Positions 16,921 to 24,319 of a DNA stretch of 64,000 nucleotides are shown here, one piece after another. Below the pieces are notes generated by a model, which was given only the letters and a program-made list of their open reading frames with translations, was not told the DNA's origin and searched no databases. The stretch comes from Sphingomonas sp. UNC305MFCol5.2 (GTDB lineage Bacteria; Pseudomonadota; Alphaproteobacteria; Sphingomonadales; Sphingomonadaceae), in contig NZ_JOOE01000002.1 in NCBI RefSeq assembly GCF_000712135.1, forward strand, positions 496,001 to 560,000. The letters run 5' to 3'. The translations under genes and the position numbers were made by a program. Position 1 is the stretch's first letter; the number at the start of each line of letters is the position of its first letter.

Positions 16921-18249
16921 TCAAAACCTCATGGTTGCGCCAAGCGACACGCGATTGGCGCGATAGTTCGAGACGTCGCTGTTGGTGGCTCGATCGAGAT
17001 GCGTGACCGAAAGATCCAGGGCCAGAGCCTCGGTGATCTTGCGGCGCGCAATCAAACCGAACTGGTTCGTTCTATCGTGCGTATAGCTGAATGGCCGGAT
17101 CGCCGCATCCTGGCGGAAATCGCGCCGCACCAGCTCGCCGAACACGCCGACTGACGTCAGTTCGCTCAGTGCAACATCGGCAGAGAGCCGCCACGCGGTG
17201 CGCACCGCGAACCCCGTGGCGATCAGGCTATCGTTGACGATGGTGCGCTCGGTGGCGCCCGTGAGCTTCACGCGCGGAATCACCATGCTCGAGATGCGGA
17301 AGTTCCAGCCCGGCCCGTTATAGCTGCTCACCGCAGCGGCGGTGCTGGTGACGTGCATCCAGCGGATATCGGCGTCGATCGAAGTGAGCGGCGAGACAGA
17401 CCGCGAAAAGGACAGCCCATAAGCGTCGCTGCGGTTCTCCACCGCGAGTTGGGGCCGCTCACTGGTGACATGCTCGTAATAAGCGGTCAGCTTGCCGAGG
17501 CTCGGCCGTGAATAGCCGATGCCGGCGCGGTATAGATTGCTGGTCTGATCGGCATATTCGAAGCCGTCGCCGTTGCGCGTGGTATCGCGCTGCCATGCGA
17601 CGACCGGATAAAGGCCGGCGGGGCGCTCGCAATCGGCCGCGACGCCGAGCATCGAGAATTTCTGGAGATTCTCGCTGGCGCTGTTGATGTCGCCGTAATC
17701 GGCGCGCTGCTGGCGATAGCTAGCGGACGGCCGCACCCAGCATCGCCCGGCGATGACGTATTTGCCCGAACCTTCAAGCTCGAGACGCGGCTTGCTCCGC
17801 TGGGTTTCGGAGATGAACCGGTCATAGCCCGCGAACGCACGAAGGCTGAAAGCGGCGATGCCGATATCGCGATCATAGCCGATCTCGATAGCGGGAGTGA
17901 CGATCACATCGGCAACCGGATCCTCGGTTCGCGAGTCGACCCTATAGACGTTACCGTCATAGACCGTGGTCAGCGAAGGCTCGATTCGCAGGCCTTGCCT
18001 CGCCTCCGTCTGCGGCTTAGGCCGTGGCGCTTCCTGGGCACGTTCCGGCACCTCGGCTTGCTGAGCGCGTTCCGGCGCCTCGGCTTGCTGGGCATATGCC
18101 GGCATGCCGGACAGCACGCCGAACAGCGCGCCCCCGACCGCCAGCAGCGGCGTTCGCCGCAACACGGCAACGCGTTGTCGCGCACGCCAACAACCCTTCG
18201 CAGATGCGAAAGTTTTTCGTTCAGATACTCTTCCGTCAGAGCTAAGCAC
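16921..18249 (-). CDS. Outer-membrane beta-barrel protein of the exopolysaccharide operon
   Basis: The 442-residue product has a signal peptide ending PAYAQ, a short repeated charged linker (AEAPERAQQ then AEVPERAQE), then alternating amphipathic strands from about residue 90 to a terminal phenylalanine (SLGATMRF), as expected for an outer-membrane barrel of the porin-2/EpsL type. The start is GTG at 18249, preceded by a GAGG-like site; the first 30 residues are unusually basic, so a later start is possible. As the first gene of the operon and neighbour of the secretin, it may complete the export pore (inference). Confidence 0.8.
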   Translation of the reverse strand: MLSSDGRVSERKTFASAKGCWRARQRVAVLRRTPLLAVGGALFGVLSGMPAYAQQAEAPERAQQAEVPERAQEAPRPKPQTEARQGLRIEPSLTTVYDGNVYRVDSRTEDPVADVIVTPAIEIGYDRDIGIAAFSLRAFAGYDRFISETQRSKPRLELEGSGKYVIAGRCWVRPSASYRQQRADYGDINSASENLQKFSMLGVAADCERPAGLYPVVAWQRDTTRNGDGFEYADQTSNLYRAGIGYSRPSLGKLTAYYEHVTSERPQLAVENRSDAYGLSFSRSVSPLTSIDADIRWMHVTSTAAAVSSYNGPGWNFRISSMVIPRVKLTGATERTIVNDSLIATGFAVRTAWRLSADVALSELTSVGVFGELVRRDFRQDAAIRPFSYTHDRTNQFGLIARRKITEALALDLSVTHLDRATNSDVSNYRANRVSLGATMRF

Positions 18250-18261
18250 GCGCTCTCGACC

Positions 18262-18280
18262 TCATTGCAGTGCAGCAATT
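18262..18280. promoter_or_regulatory. Candidate operator upstream of the exopolysaccharide operon
   Basis: On the minus strand this short stretch reads ATTGCTGCACTGCAATG, a near-palindrome containing TGCTGCACTGCA. It lies 13-31 bases before the GTG start of the outer-membrane barrel gene. A very similar palindrome, differing by one central base over TGCTGCA-y-TGCA, lies upstream of the sugar transferase gene. The match suggests one regulator acting on both transcripts, but no binding data exist here. The rest of the interval 18250-18403 shows no other clear signal. Confidence 0.4.
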
Positions 18281-18403
18281 TGATCATGCTAGAGCGTTCA
18301 AGCGCCGGTGCCCACCGGGGCAAATGCAATTGGTCGCGCCAACGGCACGGCTTGTTTGTTTCTGGACGGCATCACCTGCCGTCGGCGGGTCAGATCCGGG
18401 CGA

Positions 18404-18583
18404 TCAGCCCAGCAGCCAGAGCCCGACCGCGCCCAGGGCGACGACGAAACTGGCGATTCCCGCCCAGCGCGAGCCGGCCTGGATCAGGCGTTCCGCGATC
18501 GGCTCGCGAAGGTCCGCGGGCATCAGCCACATCGGTTCCGCCTGCGCATTATCGGCAGAGCCCGCATCGGCGTCCCTCGCCAT
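18404..18583 (-). CDS. Small single-span membrane protein
   Basis: The 59-residue protein has a charged N-terminus, a REPIAERLIQAGSRW segment, and one C-terminal transmembrane helix ending GAVGLWLLG. ATG 18583 has GGCGGA about 9 bases upstream; GTG at 18601 would add six residues. It follows the sugar transferase gene on the same strand after 113 bases. It resembles the small protein at 20374-20601 in layout (EPI segment, short basic amphipathic stretch, one terminal helix ending W-L-L). Its function is unknown. Confidence 0.6.
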   Translation of the reverse strand: MARDADAGSADNAQAEPMWLMPADLREPIAERLIQAGSRWAGIASFVVALGAVGLWLLG

Positions 18584-18713
18584 TATCAAATTTTCCGCCA
18601 CTGCCTGAGACCTTTATTGCCCAGCAGCGGCTATGGCCGAAAGTCCTTTATGGAAGCTTGGTGGCGATGGTTAATCCGCGCTCGCCCAGCCTCTCCCGTT
18701 CAATATTCGTTCT

Positions 18714-20105
18714 TCAATATGCGTTCTTATGCGCCAGCACCTGCGCGGTCTTGGCGAGAATGCCGAGATCGCGCATCAGGCTCCAGCCGTGGAGATACTC
18801 GAGATCGGCCTCCAGCCGGTTGACGATATCGCGACGATGCTCGGTCGCACCGCGAAAGCCGCGGACCTGCGCGAGGCCGGTGATTCCCGGCTTGAGCGCA
18901 TGGCGATGCCAATATTGGCGATCGACGCGCCAAAAAAGCTCGTCGCCGGCGAGCGAGCCGAGCGCGTGCGGGCGCGGGCCCACGAGGCTCATCTCGCCCA
19001 GCAACACGTTGATCAGCTGCGGCAGCTCGTCGATGCTCGTCCGGCGAATGAAGCGGCCGACCCGGGTTATCCGATCGTCGTCGCGGCTCGCCGAGCGCGT
19101 TCCGTCGGAGTCGCTCGTCTCGACTCGCATGCTGCGGAACTTGAGGATGTGGAAGATGCGGTTGCCCCGCCCCATCCGCTCCTGCCGGAAGAAGACCGGC
19201 CCCGGCGAATCGAGCCGGATCAGGATCGCGACCGTGATCATCAGCGGCAGCAATGCGATCAACACCGGCACGGTGAGCGCGATATCGAGCGCGCGCTTTT
19301 TGGCGCGATTCGGGAGATTGAGCGGTCCGCGCGAAACGACGACGGTAGTGACGCCGCTCAGCTGATGCACTGCCAACGGCCCGAGCTCGCCGATCTCGGG
19401 AACGATGATCTCGCCCTGGATGTTGGCGCCCTTCAGCACCTGCGCCCATTCGACCTTGCGCTCGGGCGTGCAACTGATGACGACGCGGTCATAATGGCGC
19501 AACAGCGTGCCGAGCCGGTTGAGCATGTACGGATCATCGAGATCCGAGCGCAACGCCGCGGCGCCGGCGTCGATGATGTCGCTGCCGAGGCACGCATCCG
19601 GTACATTTCCGCCGTCCACGATCACCAATTCGGTGTGCAGCCGATCGCCATAAGCGCGGCGAACGAAGTGACAGAGCAGCAATCGCTGGCTGACGATCAG
19701 GATAGTGGTGGAGACGATACCCACCGACAGCGCGAGGCGCGGCAGATGCCCCGTCACCTTGAGCGAAAACACCACCAGCAGGAACAGCAGCAGCGTGCCG
19801 GCGATCGACAGCAGCGCCTGGCGCGTGCTGCACGTCGCGTTGGTCAGGCATTTGGTGGCATAGGCCTGGTTCTGGAAGGAAATGCCGACATGAACGAGGA
19901 TCACGCCCAGCAGCGAGGTCCATACGTCGCCGGAGATGGTGCCGGGCTGCTCGACCCGGAGCCCGATCGCGAAGCTGATGATCAGTGCCAGCGTATCGGC
20001 GCCGATCAAGGTCAGCGACAACCAGACCTTGGCACTTCGCCGCGCCGCCGACGCGAACGGCGTACGATTCGGATAACCGTGGATCGCCAGGTCAATCTTT
20101 GACAT
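18714..20105 (-). CDS. Undecaprenyl-phosphate sugar phosphotransferase (priming transferase)
   Basis: The 463-residue protein has four hydrophobic segments in the first 150 residues, a nucleotide-binding-like middle region, and a C-terminal bacterial sugar transferase domain: re-entrant helix (IALTVPVLIALLPLMI), SPGPVFFRQERMGR, LKFRSMR, RRTSIDELPQLINVL, and MSLVGPRP with GITGLAQVRG. It starts repeat-unit synthesis by placing a hexose-1-phosphate, probably glucose-1-phosphate, on undecaprenyl phosphate. It has its own upstream region, separate from the long operon start at 18249. Confidence 0.93.
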   Translation of the reverse strand: MSKIDLAIHGYPNRTPFASAARRSAKVWLSLTLIGADTLALIISFAIGLRVEQPGTISGDVWTSLLGVILVHVGISFQNQAYATKCLTNATCSTRQALLSIAGTLLLFLLVVFSLKVTGHLPRLALSVGIVSTTILIVSQRLLLCHFVRRAYGDRLHTELVIVDGGNVPDACLGSDIIDAGAAALRSDLDDPYMLNRLGTLLRHYDRVVISCTPERKVEWAQVLKGANIQGEIIVPEIGELGPLAVHQLSGVTTVVVSRGPLNLPNRAKKRALDIALTVPVLIALLPLMITVAILIRLDSPGPVFFRQERMGRGNRIFHILKFRSMRVETSDSDGTRSASRDDDRITRVGRFIRRTSIDELPQLINVLLGEMSLVGPRPHALGSLAGDELFWRVDRQYWHRHALKPGITGLAQVRGFRGATEHRRDIVNRLEADLEYLHGWSLMRDLGILAKTAQVLAHKNAY

Positions 20106-20180
20106 GCGACACCCCGAAACTCCCTGACACTACACACCCAAAGGGCCAGCAATTTCCCCGCCGCACATCGGCAAGGAGCT

Positions 20181-20195
20181 TGCTGCAATGCAGCA
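20181..20195. promoter_or_regulatory. 15-bp perfect palindrome upstream of the priming transferase
   Basis: TGCTGCA-A-TGCAGCA is a perfect palindrome around one base, 76-90 bases before the ATG of the priming transferase. It shares TGCTGCA-y-TGCA with the site before the operon start near 18270, and a partial copy (GCATTGCAG) occurs at 20664-20672, before the small membrane protein at 20374-20601. It may be a regulator site for exopolysaccharide genes. The rest of the 268-base gap 20106-20373 contains a G-rich run and no gene that I can support. Confidence 0.45.
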
Positions 20196-20373
20196 GAGGC
20201 ACACGCTCGGCGCGAAGGCAAGCGGGGGGCGGGGAAAACCGGGCCTTTTCGGGACGACCCGTGCTGGGAGAGAGATTCGCCGATATGTTGGCAATTCGGT
20301 AGGTTTTATCCGGCAACCGGACGCCGATTAATGCGAACGTAGCCCGAACCGGGGCAAAATCACGCCCGATCAG

Positions 20374-20601
20374 TTACTTGAGCAATAACCACGCGATTCC
20401 ACCGAGCGCGAGGAAAAAAACCACCGGTCCGGCGAGTCGCGACAGCAGCTGGATGCCGCGCTCGGCGCGTTCGGTGGGGAAAGCGGGGAAGCGCCCGCCG
20501 CTTTCGATCGGCTCCGCGGCGGCGGCATGTACGGTCTCCTGCGGTGGCGCCGACATATGCGCTCCCGACGAGGTCCACGGCCCGCCTGATCCTTCCGACA
20601 T
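20374..20601 (-). CDS. Small single-span membrane protein
   Basis: This 75-residue protein starts at ATG 20601 with GAGAGG 5-6 bases upstream, a convincing ribosome site. The first 45 residues are polar and probably disordered; the last 22 form one hydrophobic helix (AGPVVFFLALGGIAWLLLK). It resembles the small protein at 18404-18583 in having an EPI segment, a short amphipathic stretch and a terminal helix with W-L-L. The two flank the priming transferase. I do not recognise the family. Confidence 0.65.
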   Translation of the reverse strand: MSEGSGGPWTSSGAHMSAPPQETVHAAAAEPIESGGRFPAFPTERAERGIQLLSRLAGPVVFFLALGGIAWLLLK

Positions 20602-20755
20602 TGCATCCTCTCGTCGCAAGATACGGGCGCCTTGGCCTCGATCCTGCCCCTGCGGACTGTATAGCATTGCAGACCATCTTTCGAGCGCAATCGGCGGATG
20701 CCGGCAAGGCGCGCTGTCACGTTGCTGGACGCCCGCGAACCGCCCATCGTCCGGC

Positions 20756-21295
20756 CTACTTCACCGGCCGCTTGCCCAGCTTCCGCGCCAATGTGCGACG
20801 GTGCATCCCCAGCTGGCGTGCGGTTTCCGAGATATTGAAGCCGGTCGCGGCCAGCGTCTCGTTGATCCGCTCCCATTCGAGCGTCTTGATCGAAGTCGGA
20901 CGCGCGCCGATCGGCTCGTCGGCATTGCCCTCCGTCTTCCCGAATGCCGCCTCGATATCATCGGCGTTCGAGGGCTTGGCGAGATAGTGGCGCGCGCCGA
21001 GCTTGATAGCCTCGACGGCGGTGGCGATGCTCGCAAAGCCGGTCAGCACGACGATCTGCATCGCCGGATCGTGCGCGTGGAGCTTCGCGACGCAGGGCAG
21101 GCCCGACGCGGGACCGAGCTTGAGATCGACCACCGCAAACTCGAAGCCATGTGTCTCCAGCAGCGTATCGAGCTCGCCCGGGCTCCGCGCGAGCGCGACC
21201 TGATACCCACGCCGCTCGAGCGAACGCAGGAGCGTCCGCGCGAAGGTCTCGTCGTCCTCGACGAGCACGAGTTTCCGGGAAGGTTCCAATTTCAT
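20756..21295 (-). CDS. regA: RegA/ActR/PrrA-family redox response regulator
   Basis: The 179-residue protein has a receiver domain with the acidic pair VEDDE, the phosphorylated Asp in VVDLKLG at about residue 57, the switch Thr in VVLTGF and the Lys in LAKPSN. The C-terminal Fis-type helix-turn-helix reads NISETARQLGMHRRTLARKL, nearly identical to RegA/ActR/RegR regulators. Members control respiratory, nitrogen and carbon genes in response to redox state. ATG 21295 overlaps the regB stop (ATGA). Its operon with quinol oxidase genes suggests direct control of that oxidase. Confidence 0.92.
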   Translation of the reverse strand: MKLEPSRKLVLVEDDETFARTLLRSLERRGYQVALARSPGELDTLLETHGFEFAVVDLKLGPASGLPCVAKLHAHDPAMQIVVLTGFASIATAVEAIKLGARHYLAKPSNADDIEAAFGKTEGNADEPIGARPTSIKTLEWERINETLAATGFNISETARQLGMHRRTLARKLGKRPVK

Positions 21296-22605
21296 CCCAT
21301 CCCTTGCACCGGCGCGAGCAATGGCAGCACCAGCCGGATCTGCGCCCCGGTATCGCGATTCCTCGCCTCCAGCTGCCCGCCCAACCGCCGTGCGACGTTG
21401 ACCGCGAGGAACAGCCCCAGGCCATGGCCCGCGCCTTTGCTCGACTGGTAGAGCTTGCCGATGCTCGCAAGCTGATCTGGCGGGAAACCGGGCCCGTGAT
21501 CGGAGATGCCAATCGCCAGCGCCTCGCCTTCGATTCCCGCATCGAGCGCTACATAGCCGGGCGAGGCCTCGCCGGCATTGTCGAGCAGGTTCCAGATCGC
21601 CTGCCGGAGCGAGGGATCGGCGGGGATCATCGTCGCCTGGGGAAGCGCCACGCGACAGGTGAGCGGAACCTCCGGATGCGCGACCTGCCATTCCTCGGCC
21701 AGCACCTCGAGGAAGGGTCGCGCGGGCGTGCTCGCCATCGCCTCGCCGCGCGGTTCGCCCGCCGAATGAAGGATGTCGGAGACTATGACCTTGCAGCGCT
21801 GCACCTCGGACTGCATCTCGGCGACTTCGGCCGCGAGTTCGGGATCCGCGGCGATCCGCGGCATGCGGCGCCAGTCGGCGAGGATCACCGAAATCGACGA
21901 GAGCGGCGTGCCGAGCTCATGCGCCGCGCCCGATGCGAACAGGCCCATGCGGATGATGCCGTCCTCCTCCACCGCCTGCTGCCGCAGCCCGGCAAGATAG
22001 GCGTCGCGCGCGCTCAGATTGTGGCTGATCCGGGTGACGAACGGCACGAGCAGAGTGCCGACCATCGCGAAGCCGATCCAGTTGCCGATCCGGAAGAGAT
22101 CGGCGCTCTCGGCCAGCAGCGACGAAGGCAACACGAGCGGAATGTGGCGGACGCTGAGGAGCGCGTAGCAGAAGCAGGTCGCGGCCACGAGCACCCAGAT
22201 CGATCCGCGCGGAAGCAGGATCGCGCCGAGCACGACCTGGAGCAGATAGAGCGAGATGAAGGGATTGGTCGCGCCGCCGCTGAAATAGAGCTGGAGCGTC
22301 AGCGCGGTCATGTCGACGAGCAGCGCCACCATGATCTCGGCATTATGCACCCGGTGGTGCGGCAGCGCGAGCGTGGCGGCGAGGTTGGCGGCGGCGAGCG
22401 CGGCGGCCACGCCCAGCATCGGCCCGAGCGGCAGAGTTACGCCGAGCCCGAAATGCACCGCGAGGATCGTCACCACCTGCCCCGCCACCGCGATCCAGCG
22501 CAGCTGGATGAGCTGGCGCATATTGTCTGCCGCCACGCTTTCGGGCGACGGACCGCTCGGCGCGCCGGCGCGCTTGCGGGTGAGTGCCAGAAGCGGCGCG
22601 TCCAT
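21292..22605 (-). CDS. regB: RegB/ActS/PrrB-family redox sensor histidine kinase
   Basis: The 437-residue membrane kinase has six hydrophobic segments, the GGATNPF quinone-sensing heptapeptide between helices 3 and 4, the H-box AHELGTPLSSISV with the phosphorylated His at about residue 221, and ATP-binding N and G boxes (LLDNAGEAS, DHGPGF, GHGLGLFLAV). RegB senses the ubiquinone pool and phosphorylates RegA. The ATG at 22605 shares one base with the SURF1 stop (TGATG) and the gene is followed by regA through ATGA. Confidence 0.93.
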   Translation of the reverse strand: MDAPLLALTRKRAGAPSGPSPESVAADNMRQLIQLRWIAVAGQVVTILAVHFGLGVTLPLGPMLGVAAALAAANLAATLALPHHRVHNAEIMVALLVDMTALTLQLYFSGGATNPFISLYLLQVVLGAILLPRGSIWVLVAATCFCYALLSVRHIPLVLPSSLLAESADLFRIGNWIGFAMVGTLLVPFVTRISHNLSARDAYLAGLRQQAVEEDGIIRMGLFASGAAHELGTPLSSISVILADWRRMPRIAADPELAAEVAEMQSEVQRCKVIVSDILHSAGEPRGEAMASTPARPFLEVLAEEWQVAHPEVPLTCRVALPQATMIPADPSLRQAIWNLLDNAGEASPGYVALDAGIEGEALAIGISDHGPGFPPDQLASIGKLYQSSKGAGHGLGLFLAVNVARRLGGQLEARNRDTGAQIRLVLPLLAPVQGMG

Positions 22606-23369
22606 CAGTCTCGCCTTGCCTTGCGCAGGATCAGCGCCGCGCCCCAGGCCGAAAGCGCCGCGAGTCCGAACCAGGTCAAAGCATAGACCAGATGGCTGTT
22701 GGGAAAAGCCACGACCGTCAGCCCGCCGACGGGGTAGCCGCCGGGATTGGGCGCCGCATCGGCGTCGATGAAGAAAGGCGCGACTTCGCCCAGCGCCCGC
22801 GCTTTGGCGATCGCCGCGACGTCGCGCGAATACCAGCGCCCGGCAGCGGAATCGTTGGCGCGTAGGAAGGCGCCGCCCGGCTCGCTGACGCGGAGCAGGC
22901 CTGTGACCGTCACAGGCCCCCGCCCTGCGCGCCGGCTCGCCGGATCGCGGCGCTCGGGCGGCACGAAGCCGCGGTTGACCAGCACCGTGCCCTGATCGGT
23001 ACTGAGCGGCGTCAGCACCCAGAAGCCCGCGCCGCGTTCGGTGACCGCCTGAACCAAAGTCTCGCGATCGTGGAGAAAGCTGCCGGTTGCGCGGACATGG
23101 CGATAGGCATCGTCGCGCGCATTGACCCCTGCCCAATCGGCGCGCGCGGGCGGAGGCGCGGCGGGCGCGTGGATGCGCGCATCGACCTGCGCGATCAAGT
23201 CGAGCTTCCATGCCCGGCGCTGGATCTGCCACACCCCCAAAGCCGCGAAGCCCGCGCAGGCGAGCAGCGCGAACGTCAGGAAGAGGCCGCGCTTGGCGCC
23301 GGGTGTCAGGAGCCGAAGCCTCCCGCCGTCACGGGCATCATGTTGCTGTTGAGATGGTACATGATCCAC
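22605..23369 (-). CDS. SURF1-family oxidase assembly factor
   Basis: The roughly 230-250-residue protein has a first transmembrane helix (GLFLTFALLACAGFAALGVWQIQR), a periplasmic domain with GFWVLTPL and VLVNRGFVP typical of SURF1, and a second helix near the C-terminus (YALTWFGLAALSAWGAALIL). SURF1 proteins help insert haem into haem-copper oxidases; a dedicated form goes with quinol oxidases. The start is unclear. GTG at 23369 lies 64 bases inside cyoD. No ATG is available before the first helix, but a CTG overlapping the cyoD stop (CTGA) has GGAGG 9 bases upstream. Confidence 0.88.
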   Translation of the reverse strand: MDHVPSQQQHDARDGGRLRLLTPGAKRGLFLTFALLACAGFAALGVWQIQRRAWKLDLIAQVDARIHAPAAPPPARADWAGVNARDDAYRHVRATGSFLHDRETLVQAVTERGAGFWVLTPLSTDQGTVLVNRGFVPPERRDPASRRAGRGPVTVTGLLRVSEPGGAFLRANDSAAGRWYSRDVAAIAKARALGEVAPFFIDADAAPNPGGYPVGGLTVVAFPNSHLVYALTWFGLAALSAWGAALILRKARRD

Positions 23370-23683
23370 AGCGAGCCCGAGATCACGATCAGCACGATCA
23401 CTGCCGTGAAGATATAGGCCATCAGCGTCCAGCCGCCTTCCGAGCGCGTGTTGAGATGGAGGAAGGCCACGGTGTGCACCAGTATCTGAACCACCGCCAG
23501 CGCGATCACGATCAGCACCGTCGCCTGCTTGTCGGCCAGCGCGCCGGTCATCACCAGCCAGAACGGGATCGCCGTGAGCACCGCCGAGAGCAGGAAACCC
23601 AGCAAATAGCCACGGCGCGAGAAATGGCCGTGCCCTTCGCCGTGCCCATGCGCGGCATCGTGGGTGCTATGGGACGCGCTCAT
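23306..23683 (-). CDS. cyoD: Cytochrome bo ubiquinol oxidase subunit IV
   Basis: The 125-residue subunit has a His-rich N-terminus ([10 protein letters not shown]) and three transmembrane helices, the last ending in [10 protein letters not shown]. Subunit IV stabilises the haem-copper quinol oxidase. ATG 23683 overlaps the cyoC stop (ATGA). The order A-B-C-D without a cyoE haem O synthase in the window means haem O synthesis, if used, is encoded elsewhere. Confidence 0.93.
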   Translation of the reverse strand: MSASHSTHDAAHGHGEGHGHFSRRGYLLGFLLSAVLTAIPFWLVMTGALADKQATVLIVIALAVVQILVHTVAFLHLNTRSEGGWTLMAYIFTAVIVLIVISGSLWIMYHLNSNMMPVTAGGFGS

Positions 23684-24318
23684 CGCAGGACTCCGAGCAG
23701 ATAGACGAAGGTGAAGACGCCGATCCAGACAACGTCGAGGAAATGCCAGAACATGCTGAGGCACATCAGCCGCCGCCGGTTCTCGGGATGTAGCCCGCGC
23801 TGGCCGAGCTGGACCAGCATCACGCAGAGCCAGATGATCCCGAAGGTGACGTGCAGCCCGTGCGTCGCGACCAGAGTGAAGAAGGCCGAAAGGAAGGCGC
23901 TGGTCTGCGGCGTGGCGCCTTCGTGGATCAGGCTGGCGAACTCGAACAGCTCGATCCCGACGAACCCGGCGCCGAGCAATCCGGTGATCACCAGCCAGAG
24001 CCGTGTGCCGTTCAGCCTGCTTTCCTGCATCGCGATCATCGCGAAGCCGTAGGTGATCGACGAAATCAGCAGCAAAGCCGTGTTCACTGCGACCAGCGGC
24101 AGCTCGAAGATGTCGGCCGGGGTCGGCCCGCCGGCAAAGCTGCTGCTCAGCACGCCAAAGGTGGCGAACAAAGTCGCGAAGATGAGCGCGTCGCTCATCA
24201 GATAGATCCAGAAACCCAAGGCGGTGCTGCCGCCGGTCTCGTGGTGGTGATCCTCTTCCTCGACGAGGTAGAAGGTCGGGTTCGCCGCGCCTTCGGCGGT
24301 CATTGCGTCGCTCGCCAT
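23680..24318 (-). CDS. cyoC: Cytochrome bo ubiquinol oxidase subunit III
   Basis: The 212-residue protein has five transmembrane helices of the CoxC/CyoC type, with the conserved [13 protein letters not shown] segment around residue 150 and [13 protein letters not shown] near the end. It starts one base after the cyoB stop. Subunit III surrounds subunit I and supports proton uptake in haem-copper oxidases. Residues 18-31 are acidic and His-rich ([11 protein letters not shown]). Confidence 0.95.
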   Translation of the reverse strand: MASDAMTAEGAANPTFYLVEEEDHHHETGGSTALGFWIYLMSDALIFATLFATFGVLSSSFAGGPTPADIFELPLVAVNTALLLISSITYGFAMIAMQESRLNGTRLWLVITGLLGAGFVGIELFEFASLIHEGATPQTSAFLSAFFTLVATHGLHVTFGIIWLCVMLVQLGQRGLHPENRRRLMCLSMFWHFLDVVWIGVFTFVYLLGVLR

Positions 24319-24319
24319 G

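Noticed and set aside
17970..18329. A frame encoding MIKLLHCNEVESACLALTEE overlapping the barrel gene start
   Set aside because: It overlaps the signal-peptide coding region of a well-supported outer-membrane protein and loses protein-like composition after about 35 codons.
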